Positions 35,303 to 41,971 of a DNA stretch of 64,000 bases are shown here, in pieces. How positions within the stretch are numbered: position 1 is the first letter of the stretch; each line of letters begins with the position of its first letter. The DNA lies in NCBI RefSeq assembly GCF_900106535.1, contig NZ_FNOH01000002.1:186001-250000 (forward strand), read 5' to 3'. A program made the translations under genes and the position numbers. The DNA is from Myxococcus xanthus. GTDB lineage: Bacteria; Myxococcota; Myxococcia; Myxococcales; Myxococcaceae. Under the pieces are notes generated by a model, which was not told where the DNA came from, did no database searches, and saw nothing but the letters and a program-made list of their open reading frames with translations.

Positions 35303-36349
35303 GTGGAGACGCCGCCCCCTTCCCGGCCACCAACCGACGTCCGCTCCCAGCTCGTGGGACCGATGCTCGCCTACCTGCGCGCGACGGGGCGCGACCCGTC
35401 CCCTCTGGTGGAGCGCTTCGGGCTTCCCGCCAACGCGAGCGCGCTGCCCGAAGTCACCCTCCCGCTGGCCACCCTGCACGCCTTCCTCGACGCGGCCGAG
35501 GCCCTGTCCGGAGACGCCTTCCTCGGCCTGCACGTGGCGCAGCGAGTCCCGCGCGGAAACTACGGACTGGTGGAGTACATCGCCCGGGCCTCCCCCACCG
35601 TCCGCGACACCTTCCGCGCGCTGGCCCGGTACATGGCGCTGCTGGAGCCCGCCTGGCGCGCCTCCTTCCAGGACGCACCGGACGGCAGCGGCACCTTCGT
35701 CTACGGCATCCCCGGCGAGCCCCTGGCCTACGGCCGCCACGCCAGCGAGTTCGGACTGGCCCTCTTCGTCCATGTCGGGCGCCAGCTCACCGAACACCCG
35801 TGGAATCCGCGCCACGTCTCCTTCGCCCACCCCGCCCCCGCGGACCTCCGCCCGCTCGAGCAGCACTTTGGCGTCACCCCGGCGTTCGACGCGGGCCGCA
35901 ACGCCCTGACGCTGGACGCGGCCACGCTCGCGCTGCGCGTGGTGGATGCGGACCCCGTCCTCCTGTCCGTCCTGGAGCGCGCCGCTGGCACCCCCGCCGC
36001 CGAGCCACCGTCGGTGCCCCGCACGCCCCCCTTCCTGCAACAGGTCCGCGACGCCCTCCGCGCCTCCCTGCGGAACGGAGCGCCGCAGATGGGCGACGTG
36101 GCCCGGCAGCTCCACGTCAGCCCCCGCACCCTCCAGCGCCGGCTCGCCGAGCACGCCACGTCCTTCCAGGACGAGGTCGACGCAGTGCGCCGTGAGCTGG
36201 CCTTCGACTACCTGAGGGACGCGCACCTGGGGGTCAGCGAGGTGGCCTTCCTCCTGGGGTATTCGGAGCTGAGCACCTTCGACCGCGCCTTCAAGCGGTG
36301 GACGGGCATGACGCCCCGCGTCTGGCGCGAAAGGCCCGAAGCGGGCTGA
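35303..36349 (+). CDS. AraC-family regulator (ArgR/OruR-like)
   Basis: A 348-residue regulator. The N-terminal about 200 residues match the Arabinose_bd (PF12625) domain found in regulators such as OruR and ArgR-type AraC proteins (for example Gly-Asn-Tyr-Gly-Leu-Val-Glu-Tyr, and Phe-Ala-His-Pro-Ala-Pro). The C-terminal about 100 residues form the double HTH: Val-Ala-Arg-Gln-Leu-His-Val-Ser-Pro-Arg-Thr-Leu-Gln-Arg-Arg-Leu, and Val-Ala-Phe-Leu-Leu-Gly-Tyr-Ser-Glu-Leu-Ser-Thr-Phe. The ligand is unknown. It starts at a GTG, lies 86 bp from the divergent membrane protein gene, and precedes the Mpo1-like genes on the same strand, so it might control either. Confidence 0.93.
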   Translation: METPPPSRPPTDVRSQLVGPMLAYLRATGRDPSPLVERFGLPANASALPEVTLPLATLHAFLDAAEALSGDAFLGLHVAQRVPRGNYGLVEYIARASPTVRDTFRALARYMALLEPAWRASFQDAPDGSGTFVYGIPGEPLAYGRHASEFGLALFVHVGRQLTEHPWNPRHVSFAHPAPADLRPLEQHFGVTPAFDAGRNALTLDAATLALRVVDADPVLLSVLERAAGTPAAEPPSVPRTPPFLQQVRDALRASLRNGAPQMGDVARQLHVSPRTLQRRLAEHATSFQDEVDAVRRELAFDYLRDAHLGVSEVAFLLGYSELSTFDRAFKRWTGMTPRVWRERPEAG

Positions 36350-36456
36350 ACCCGGGTGGCGTGCTCGGCCAGGAGATTGGCGTCCGCGGCCAGGAAACCC
36401 GGCGCCACTTCCCCTACGCTGCGGAGCATCCACACCCCTTCGCTTCCGGAGGACGC

Positions 36457-36948
36457 ATGCTCAAGCCCCATGTCGTCGCCCTCTTCGACGAGTACTACTC
36501 CTCGCATCAGCACCCGACGAACCGGCTGACGCACAAGATCGCCATCCCGCTCATCGTGCTCCACATCGTCGCGATGCTGGACTGGGTGCACTTGATGGCG
36601 GTGCCCGCGATTCCCGGCGGCTCGCTGACGCTGGGCATGGTGGTGTTGGCCCTGGCTGCCGTCTGGTACCTGCGCGCCGACGTGAAGCTGGGCATCATCG
36701 TGGTGCTCTTCATGGCCGCGTGCTTCCCGGTGGGCCGGATGATGCCCACGTGGAGCGTGGTGGTCATGGCCGCGTTCGCGTGGCTGGTGCAACTGGCCGG
36801 ACACAGCGTGTGGGAAAAGAAGTCGCCTTCCTTCCTCACCAACCTGGTGCACGCGCTGGTGGGTCCGCTCTTCTTCGTCGCGGTGCTCCTGGGGGACTAC
36901 GTCCTCAAGCCGCAGCAGCAGGCCGCCACCACGCCGGTCCGCGCGTAG
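36457..36948 (+). CDS. Mpo1-like (DUF962) membrane protein
   Basis: A 163-residue protein with about four membrane helices and the Mpo1/DUF962 pattern: Tyr-Tyr-Ser-Ser-His-Gln-His-Pro-Thr-Asn-Arg-Leu-Thr-His-Lys (about 13-27) with conserved His, Asn-Arg and His, and a second Leu-Ala-Gly-His-Ser-Val-Trp-Glu-Lys-Lys-Ser-Pro (about 113-125) with His and Glu. Yeast Mpo1 is an iron-dependent dioxygenase acting on 2-hydroxy fatty acids in sphingoid-base breakdown; whether this protein has that activity is unknown. The start ATG at 36457 has GGAGGA at 36448-36453. It is followed after 9 bp by a paralogue. Confidence 0.88.
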   Translation: MLKPHVVALFDEYYSSHQHPTNRLTHKIAIPLIVLHIVAMLDWVHLMAVPAIPGGSLTLGMVVLALAAVWYLRADVKLGIIVVLFMAACFPVGRMMPTWSVVVMAAFAWLVQLAGHSVWEKKSPSFLTNLVHALVGPLFFVAVLLGDYVLKPQQQAATTPVRA

Positions 36949-36957
36949 TCCCACGCC

Positions 36958-37473
36958 ATGACGAGCTTCGCCGACAAGCTGCGCGTCTGGTTGCCCCTGC
37001 ATGAGAACGGCGTCAGCCGCGCCGTGCACTTCGTGGGGGCCTACATGTTCATCTTCGCGTTGCTCGTCCCGCTCAGCTTCGTCCGGCTGCCCGTGGGTGA
37101 CGCGGCGCTCACGGCGGCGCACGTGCTGCTGCTCGCGGTGGTCCTCTACGCCGTCTCCCTGGAGTGGACAGCGGGGCTGCTGATGGCGCTGCCCCTGCCG
37201 CCCACGCTGCTCGCCGCGGAGGCCGTCGTCGCGAGGTTTCCGGTGGGCACCGCCGCCGCGGTGGCGGTAGGCGTCATGGCCGTGCGCTTCGCGCTCGTCG
37301 TCGGCGCGCACGTCGTCTTCGAGAAGAAGACGCATGGCCTGTCCCTGGGCGGGCCCCTGCTCTTCTTCATCGAGCCCGTGTACCTGCTCACCGTGGCCCT
37401 GTTCTCGCTGGGCATGAAGCAGACGCTGCGGGCCGAGGTGATGACGGGCCCCGGCGAGTCACAGCCCGCCTGA
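36958..37473 (+). CDS. Second Mpo1-like membrane protein
   Basis: A 171-residue membrane protein with four or five hydrophobic helices. It keeps the pattern of its neighbour in weaker form: Leu-His-Glu-Asn-Gly-Val-Ser-Arg-Ala-Val-His-Phe-Val-Gly near residues 14-27 and Val-Gly-Ala-His-Val-Val-Phe-Glu-Lys-Lys-Thr-His near 116-127, so it is a tandem paralogue in the Mpo1/DUF962 family. The conserved His positions that would hold metal are retained. It starts 9 bp after the first copy, so both are almost certainly co-transcribed and may work as a pair. Function is unknown. Confidence 0.78.
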   Translation: MTSFADKLRVWLPLHENGVSRAVHFVGAYMFIFALLVPLSFVRLPVGDAALTAAHVLLLAVVLYAVSLEWTAGLLMALPLPPTLLAAEAVVARFPVGTAAAVAVGVMAVRFALVVGAHVVFEKKTHGLSLGGPLLFFIEPVYLLTVALFSLGMKQTLRAEVMTGPGESQPA

Positions 37474-37481
37474 GCACCCAC

Positions 37482-37513
37482 GCCGCGGCGAGGCGCTACG
37501 TGCCCGCCGCGGC
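37482..37513. terminator. Hairpin between Mpo1-like and cyclase genes
   Basis: A perfect 9-bp stem GCCGCGGCG/CGCCGCGGC (37482-37490 and 37505-37513) lies 9 bp after the plus-strand stop and overlaps the end of the minus-strand cyclase gene. It is likely bidirectional. Confidence 0.6.
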
Positions 37514-38785
37514 CTTGAGCACGGGCGGTACGTCCTCATGGGTGCGCGGGCCGTGCAGGGAGTAGACGACCACGGACTCCCGCCGGCCCTTCACGTGCGC
37601 TTCACCCAGGCGCTCGCCCGTGAAATGCCCGCCGCTCATCTGCCACGTCCGCTCGCTCACCAGGATGTCCACGCCGTGGGACTTGGTGAGGCCCTCCACG
37701 CGAGACGCCAGGTTCACCGCGTCACCGATGACGGTGTACTCGTGCTGCTCGGCGCCGCCGAGCATGCCCGCCGCCACCATGCCGGTGTGCAGCCCGATGC
37801 CGATGCGCAGCGGCGGCAGACCTCGCTGCACGCGCTGGGCGTTGATGTCCTCCAGCTTGGCGCGCATGTCGAGCGCCGCCCGCATGGCCAGCTCCGCGTG
37901 GTTCTCGCGCGCATCCGGAACGCCCCAGCACGCGAGCATCCCGTCGCCCAGGAACTTGTTCACGATGCCGTGGCGCGCCATGACGATGTGGGCCATGTGC
38001 CCGAAGTAGTCGTCCAGCAACTCCAGCACCTGTCCCGGGTCCAGCGTCTCGCTCAGCGTGGTGAAGTCGCGGATGTCGCTGAAGAGGATGGTGACGTCGC
38101 GCTGCACCGGCTGGAGGGAGGCATCCCCCAGTTGCATCACCCGCTCCACCACCTGCCGGGGCAGGAAGCGGGACAGGCCGTCGCGGCGCCGCAAATTGAG
38201 GAACATGCCCCCCACTTCCGAGTTCGTCAGCGCGATGAGCCCGCCCAAGGCGGCGTAGCAGATGAGAACGAAGCTGGTGCGCGCCACCGAGCCGTGCCCC
38301 GTCATCCACGCGAGCAGCGCATAGGCGCCGCTGGACAGCACCGTGGATAACAGCACGTGCCACCACGAGTAACGCACCACGGAGAACGCCAGCACCATGC
38401 CCAGGCTGGCGCACAACATGCCGGCATCGAAGACGCCGGAGATGCGCCAGGTGTGCCACGCCATGAAGGAGAAGAAGCTGGTGTCCGCCAGCGTCGTGGG
38501 CACGGGCAGCCACCGCGCCCGCTTCGGGTGCGGCTTCTGGAGCAGCAGCACGGCGATGGCGACGACGGAGAAGAGCACGTACGCGGCCATCGCCTGCAGG
38601 CGCACGCCGTCCACCGGTGCCGAGTACGTCTCCCCTCCGCCCCAGGCGATGACGACCTGGCTGACCGCCATCAGCAACACCACCAGGACGCGGACGATGG
38701 CCACGCGGCGCTCGCCCTGAAGCGAGCTGGTTGCCAGCACCACATCTTCGTTGGAGTGTGATGTGGCTTTGTCGCTGCGGCGCAT
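37496..38785 (-). CDS. Membrane class III adenylate/guanylate cyclase
   Basis: A 429-residue protein. The N-terminal about 200 residues carry six hydrophobic helices. The catalytic domain (about 220-405) has the metal-binding Asp in Leu-Phe-Ser-Asp-Ile-Arg-Asp-Phe, the second Asp in Lys-Phe-Leu-Gly-Asp-Gly-Met-Leu, and transition-state residues in Val-Asn-Leu-Ala-Ser-Arg. The purine-specificity pair is Lys (Val-Asn-Lys-Phe) with Thr (Glu-Tyr-Thr-Val-Ile-Gly), the class IIIb pattern, in which Thr replaces the usual Asp; class IIIb enzymes are often bicarbonate-stimulated adenylate cyclases. cAMP synthesis is therefore likely. The ATG complementary to 38783-38785 is used; a GTG 12 nt upstream is possible. 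Neither has a clear ribosome binding site. Confidence 0.9.
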   Translation of the reverse strand: MRRSDKATSHSNEDVVLATSSLQGERRVAIVRVLVVLLMAVSQVVIAWGGGETYSAPVDGVRLQAMAAYVLFSVVAIAVLLLQKPHPKRARWLPVPTTLADTSFFSFMAWHTWRISGVFDAGMLCASLGMVLAFSVVRYSWWHVLLSTVLSSGAYALLAWMTGHGSVARTSFVLICYAALGGLIALTNSEVGGMFLNLRRRDGLSRFLPRQVVERVMQLGDASLQPVQRDVTILFSDIRDFTTLSETLDPGQVLELLDDYFGHMAHIVMARHGIVNKFLGDGMLACWGVPDARENHAELAMRAALDMRAKLEDINAQRVQRGLPPLRIGIGLHTGMVAAGMLGGAEQHEYTVIGDAVNLASRVEGLTKSHGVDILVSERTWQMSGGHFTGERLGEAHVKGRRESVVVYSLHGPRTHEDVPPVLKAAAGT

Positions 38786-38974
38786 GGTGACGAGCACTGC
38801 CCGCTATCGTGCCTCAACTCCCCCACGGACAGCGAGGACCCTGGGCTTCCGCAGTCAGCGCATCTTTTGCGCACGCCAGGACGCGTACGGAGCAACTGTC
38901 TGCCAACCTGACACCTTGAAGTCGGTGGCCCCCAGGGTCAGAGTCCAGCCCCCCCGCGCTCTGGAGAAACCGCA

Positions 38975-39709
38975 TTGGTCCGCCTCTTCGCCCCGTTGCC
39001 CGAGCCCGCTCCCGCCGAAGTGGAGCTGACCGGCGAGCGTCGTCACTACCTCCTGCATGTCCTGCGGCTGGAGGAAGGCGACGCGCTGGAGGTCTTCGAC
39101 GGGAAGGGCCGGGCCTTCGAGGCCCGCGTGGCCCACGTCACGCCAGATGTCGTGCGCGTGACGTTGGGCACCGCGCGCGTGGCCCCCCCGCGCCGCGAGG
39201 TCAGCATCCTTCAAGGCCTGCCCAAGGGCGACAAGCTGGAGCTGGTGCTCCAGAAAGGCACCGAGCTGGGCGCCACCGCCTTCCACCCCGTGGCCACGGC
39301 GCGAAGTGTCGTGAAGCTCGAGCCCAAGCGCGCGGAGGAGCGCACCTCCCGGTGGACGAAGATTGTCGAGGAGGCCGCGCGGCAATGCCGCAGGGACGAC
39401 GTGCCACGCGTGGCCACGCCTGCCCCACTGCTGGATGCGGCTCGCTCGCTGACCGCGGGCACCGTGCTGCTCGTGCTCGACGAGGAAGAGTCGGCCGTGC
39501 CCTTGGGCGAAGCGTTCCGGGCCGCGGGCGCGGGCACCGCCGTGGCACTGGTGATTGGCCCCGAAGGGGGGCTTGCGCGTGAAGAAGTGGATGCCTTGAT
39601 GGCCCTGGGCGCGCGGCCAGTCACCCTGGGCAAGCGCATCCTCCGTACCGAGACGGCGGCGCTCGCGGCGCTGGCGGTGATGATGCACCTGGACGGCGAA
39701 CTCGGGTAG
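38975..39709 (+). CDS. rsmE: 16S rRNA m3U1498 methyltransferase RsmE
   Basis: A 244-residue SPOUT-class methyltransferase. The N-terminal PUA-like domain has Arg-Leu-Phe-Ala-Pro-Leu and Arg-Arg-His-Tyr-Leu-Leu-His-Val-Leu-Arg-Leu. The C-terminal trefoil knot has Leu-Val-Ile-Gly-Pro-Glu-Gly-Gly-Leu (about 188-196), and Leu-Gly-Lys-Arg-Ile-Leu-Arg-Thr-Glu-Thr-Ala (about 216-226), the RsmE signature. It methylates U1498 of 16S rRNA. The start is TTG at 38975, supported by GGAG 8 nt upstream (38963-38966). It follows the cyclase divergently, 190 bp away. Confidence 0.95.
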   Translation: MVRLFAPLPEPAPAEVELTGERRHYLLHVLRLEEGDALEVFDGKGRAFEARVAHVTPDVVRVTLGTARVAPPRREVSILQGLPKGDKLELVLQKGTELGATAFHPVATARSVVKLEPKRAEERTSRWTKIVEEAARQCRRDDVPRVATPAPLLDAARSLTAGTVLLVLDEEESAVPLGEAFRAAGAGTAVALVIGPEGGLAREEVDALMALGARPVTLGKRILRTETAALAALAVMMHLDGELG

Positions 39710-39819
39710 CAGGGCGGCAGCCGACCGCACGGAGTGGGCGGTTCACACTGTCCGAAGATGATTCCTACGTTTCTGCCGTAGGGGACCTCAGGGGGACCCT
39801 CAACACAGGAGAGACACTC

Positions 39820-40086
39820 ATGGGGATCATCGCATTCATCGTCATCGGCCTCATCGCGGGTCTCATCGCCCGCGCCATCCTCCCCGGGAAGCAGAGCATG
39901 GGGCTCATCGCAACGACCTTGCTCGGCATGGTCGGTTCGCTCGTGGGCGGCCTTGTCGGTTCGCTGTTCCAGCGTGATGGTCGGCTCTTCGACGTGAGGC
40001 CCTCAGGCATCATCATGTCGGTGATTGGCGCAATCGTCGTGCTCCTGCTGGTGGGCGCAGCCGGACGGCGACGGGTACATGCCTGA
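39820..40086 (+). CDS. GlsB/YeaQ/YmgE-family stress membrane protein
   Basis: An 88-residue membrane protein with three hydrophobic helices. The pattern is Gly-Leu-Ile-Ala-Gly-Leu-Ile-Ala-Arg at the start, Gly-Xxx-Ile-Ala-Thr-Thr-Leu-Leu-Gly-Met-Val-Gly-Ser in the middle and Ile-Gly-Ala-Ile-Val-Val-Leu-Leu near the end, which is the transglycosylase-associated/GlsB pattern. These proteins are induced in general stress; their molecular role is unclear. AGGAGAG (39807-39813) precedes the ATG at 39820. A hairpin terminator follows at 40144-40195, so it is probably transcribed alone. Confidence 0.9.
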   Translation: MGIIAFIVIGLIAGLIARAILPGKQSMGLIATTLLGMVGSLVGGLVGSLFQRDGRLFDVRPSGIIMSVIGAIVVLLLVGAAGRRRVHA

Positions 40087-40100
40087 GAGTGAAGGACTCT

Positions 40101-40121
40101 CCACGGGACGTCCCCCCGTGG
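40101..40121 (+). terminator. Short hairpin after the GlsB-like gene
   Basis: A perfect 7-bp stem CCACGGG/CCCGTGG (40101-40107 and 40115-40121) lies 14 bp after the stop and 22 bp before a stronger hairpin. It may slow transcription or form a double terminator with it. Confidence 0.4.
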
Positions 40122-40143
40122 GACACGCGCATGACACGGTGAT

Positions 40144-40195
40144 GAGCCCCTGACGGTCCTTCGAGCAAGGGACCTCGGGGGCTCGCACTTTTCTT
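40144..40195 (+). terminator. Imperfect hairpin plus T-rich tract, Rho-independent terminator
   Basis: An outer stem GAGCCCC/GGGGCTC (40144-40150 and 40178-40184) and an inner stem GGTCC/GGACC (40155-40159, 40170-40174) form one long imperfect hairpin, followed by CACTTTTCTT. This is the most conventional Rho-independent terminator in the window. Confidence 0.75.
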
Positions 40196-40251
40196 GCCCC
40201 CGGCCCATGGCTGTCTTTTCATGTAGCAGTCGTCCAGCCGGGAGGAGTCCG

Positions 40252-41919
40252 TTGTCCAAGTGCTTGAAGTGCGGTGCCATGCTTCCACCCGTGGGTGAGT
40301 GCGCGGCCTGCGACACCGTCACTGTCCGCTCACCCGGAGTGCCCAGCCTCCTCGATCGCGACATCCGCATCGACCGCCGCACGGAGCAACGCGAGGAAGA
40401 GCTATCGACGCTCCCGGGCACGCCCGCGTTCGCCGACCTGGCGCAGCATGCGCCGCCGCCGCCCCCTTCCGTCGCCCCCCTGTCCACGCCGCTGCCGGGC
40501 CCCGCCATGCCTCGCGCGGCGCAGCCAGCCGCCACGCCCCGGCCACTCCAACAGCCGGGGGCCGCCGCCCTCCGCGCCGCGCAGCCAGGTGCCGCGCCCC
40601 ATCAGGCCGGCGCCGCGCAGCCGAGTGCCGCTGTGCCTTGGGCCGCCGCGCCTCAGCAGGCCGCGCCCCGCGCCGCTCAGCCCGGTGCCGCCGCGCCTCA
40701 GCAGGCCGGAGCCGCTCAGCCGAGTGTCGCCGCGCCGCGCGCCGCGCAGCCGGGTGCCGCCGCGCCTCGTCCCGCGCAGCCCGTAGCCGTGCCCCAGCAG
40801 GCTGCGCCCCGCGCCGCTCAGCCCGTAGCCGCCGCGCCTCAGCAGGCTGCGCCCCGCGCCGCTCAGCCCGGTGCCGCCGCGATTCAGCAGGCCGGTGCCG
40901 CACTGCCCCACACCGCGCAGCCGGGTGCCACCGCGCCCCAGCAGGCCGCACCCCGGTCCGCGCAGCCTGGCGCTGCACCTCTGCATGCGGGAGCCGCACT
41001 GCCTCACGCCGCGCCGCACCCGCCTCAGCCTGGTGCCGCCGCGCCGCGCGCTGCTCAGCCCCAGCCCGCGACGGGCTCTCCCATGACGCCGGCCTATGGA
41101 ACGCCGCCGGTGGCGCCCGCGCCGCGCCCGCAGGCCCCGGCACAACTGGCGGCTCCTGCGATTGCGCCCGTTGGTCTGCCCCGCATGGAGCAGGCGGCGC
41201 CTCCCGCGGGCCTGCCCCGCATGGAGCAGGCGGCGCCTCCCGCCGCGTCCACTTCCGGACTGCCTCGCATGGAGCACGCGGAAGCCGCCTCCACGGATCT
41301 CCCGGCGATGGAATCCCCGGCCGCGGCCCCTTCGGCCCTGCCGCACATGGAGCCGCTCCTCCCCGGCGTGTCCGTGGGGGTGGCGCGCTCCGAGGCCATC
41401 AAGGCGCCCCCATCCAAGGCCCAGGTCAAGTCCGCCTCGGGCGTCACGGAAGTGCGCGCCCGCCCAGCCTCCCTGTGGCGGCGGCTGCTCTCCTTCACCA
41501 TCGACACGGCGGCCATCGCCGGCGTGGCGGCGCTCTACATCACCCTGGCCTCATCGGTGACGGGACTGAAGACGCCGGAAGCGGGGCTGACGGGGCTCGA
41601 TGCCTTCGTGGCCTGGCTGCGCGCCTTCCACACCATCCTCCTGCCCGGGTTTTTCCTCGTTCTGGTGCTCGCGCTCGTATACTGCGCGGTGGCGGCCTTC
41701 CTCTGGAATGGCCGGACGCTCGGACGGCTGCTCCTGGGGCTGCGGCTGGTGGACACACATGGGATCGCCCCGGCACCGGGACGAGCCATCGTGCGCGCCC
41801 TGCTTTCCGGCGTGTCCTTCGTCTTCTTCCTTGGTGGCTTCTGGATGGCGCTTTTCGACCGGCGCGGGCAGACGCTTCATGACAAGCTGACGTCCACCTT
41901 CGTCGTTCAACCGAGCTGA
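40252..41919 (+). CDS. Zinc-ribbon RDD membrane protein with long Ala/Pro/Gln repeat linker
   Basis: A 555-residue protein in three parts. The first 25 residues look like a zinc ribbon (Cys-Leu-Lys-Cys and Cys-Ala-Ala-Cys pairs, Cys at about residues 4, 7, 17, 20). Residues about 60-380 are low complexity: a long Ala/Gln/Pro/Arg repeat region, then five copies of a Leu-Pro-x-Met-Glu motif. The C-terminal about 155 residues form an RDD domain (Ala-Ser-Leu-Trp-Arg-Arg-Leu-Leu-Ser-Phe-Thr-Ile-Asp-Thr) with at least three membrane helices. RDD proteins are often permease-like or anchoring; the role here is unknown. The start is TTG at 40252, which has GGAGG at 40241-40245; the ATG at 40207 upstream lacks one. 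Confidence 0.82.
   Translation: MSKCLKCGAMLPPVGECAACDTVTVRSPGVPSLLDRDIRIDRRTEQREEELSTLPGTPAFADLAQHAPPPPPSVAPLSTPLPGPAMPRAAQPAATPRPLQQPGAAALRAAQPGAAPHQAGAAQPSAAVPWAAAPQQAAPRAAQPGAAAPQQAGAAQPSVAAPRAAQPGAAAPRPAQPVAVPQQAAPRAAQPVAAAPQQAAPRAAQPGAAAIQQAGAALPHTAQPGATAPQQAAPRSAQPGAAPLHAGAALPHAAPHPPQPGAAAPRAAQPQPATGSPMTPAYGTPPVAPAPRPQAPAQLAAPAIAPVGLPRMEQAAPPAGLPRMEQAAPPAASTSGLPRMEHAEAASTDLPAMESPAAAPSALPHMEPLLPGVSVGVARSEAIKAPPSKAQVKSASGVTEVRARPASLWRRLLSFTIDTAAIAGVAALYITLASSVTGLKTPEAGLTGLDAFVAWLRAFHTILLPGFFLVLVLALVYCAVAAFLWNGRTLGRLLLGLRLVDTHGIAPAPGRAIVRALLSGVSFVFFLGGFWMALFDRRGQTLHDKLTSTFVVQPS
40561..41079 (+). repeat. Degenerate Ala-Ala-Pro-Gln-Gln coding repeat
   Basis: About 170 codons of the RDD gene are made of imperfect units such as Ala-Ala-Pro-Gln-Gln-Ala-Ala-Pro-Arg-Ala-Ala-Gln-Pro-Gly-Ala, repeated many times with small changes. 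At DNA level CAGCAGGC and GCCGCGCAGCC recur, so slippage or recombination could change its length. Confidence 0.75.
41173..41361 (+). repeat. Leu-Pro-x-Met-Glu coding repeat
   Basis: The gene encodes the motif Leu-Pro-Arg-Met-Glu three times and the variants Leu-Pro-Ala-Met-Glu and Leu-Pro-His-Met-Glu once each, at increasing spacing, between the Ala/Pro/Gln repeats and the RDD domain. Such short linear motifs could bind a repeated partner. Confidence 0.6.
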
Positions 41920-41971
41920 ACCACCGGCTCATTGTGCCTTGCGGCCGTGGCCGTAAGATGCCGCGTCCTAC

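Noticed and set aside
40561..41079. Repeats considered as a CRISPR array or satellite DNA
   Set aside because: The repeats are in frame, coding, degenerate and without unique spacers, and they lie inside an RDD gene.
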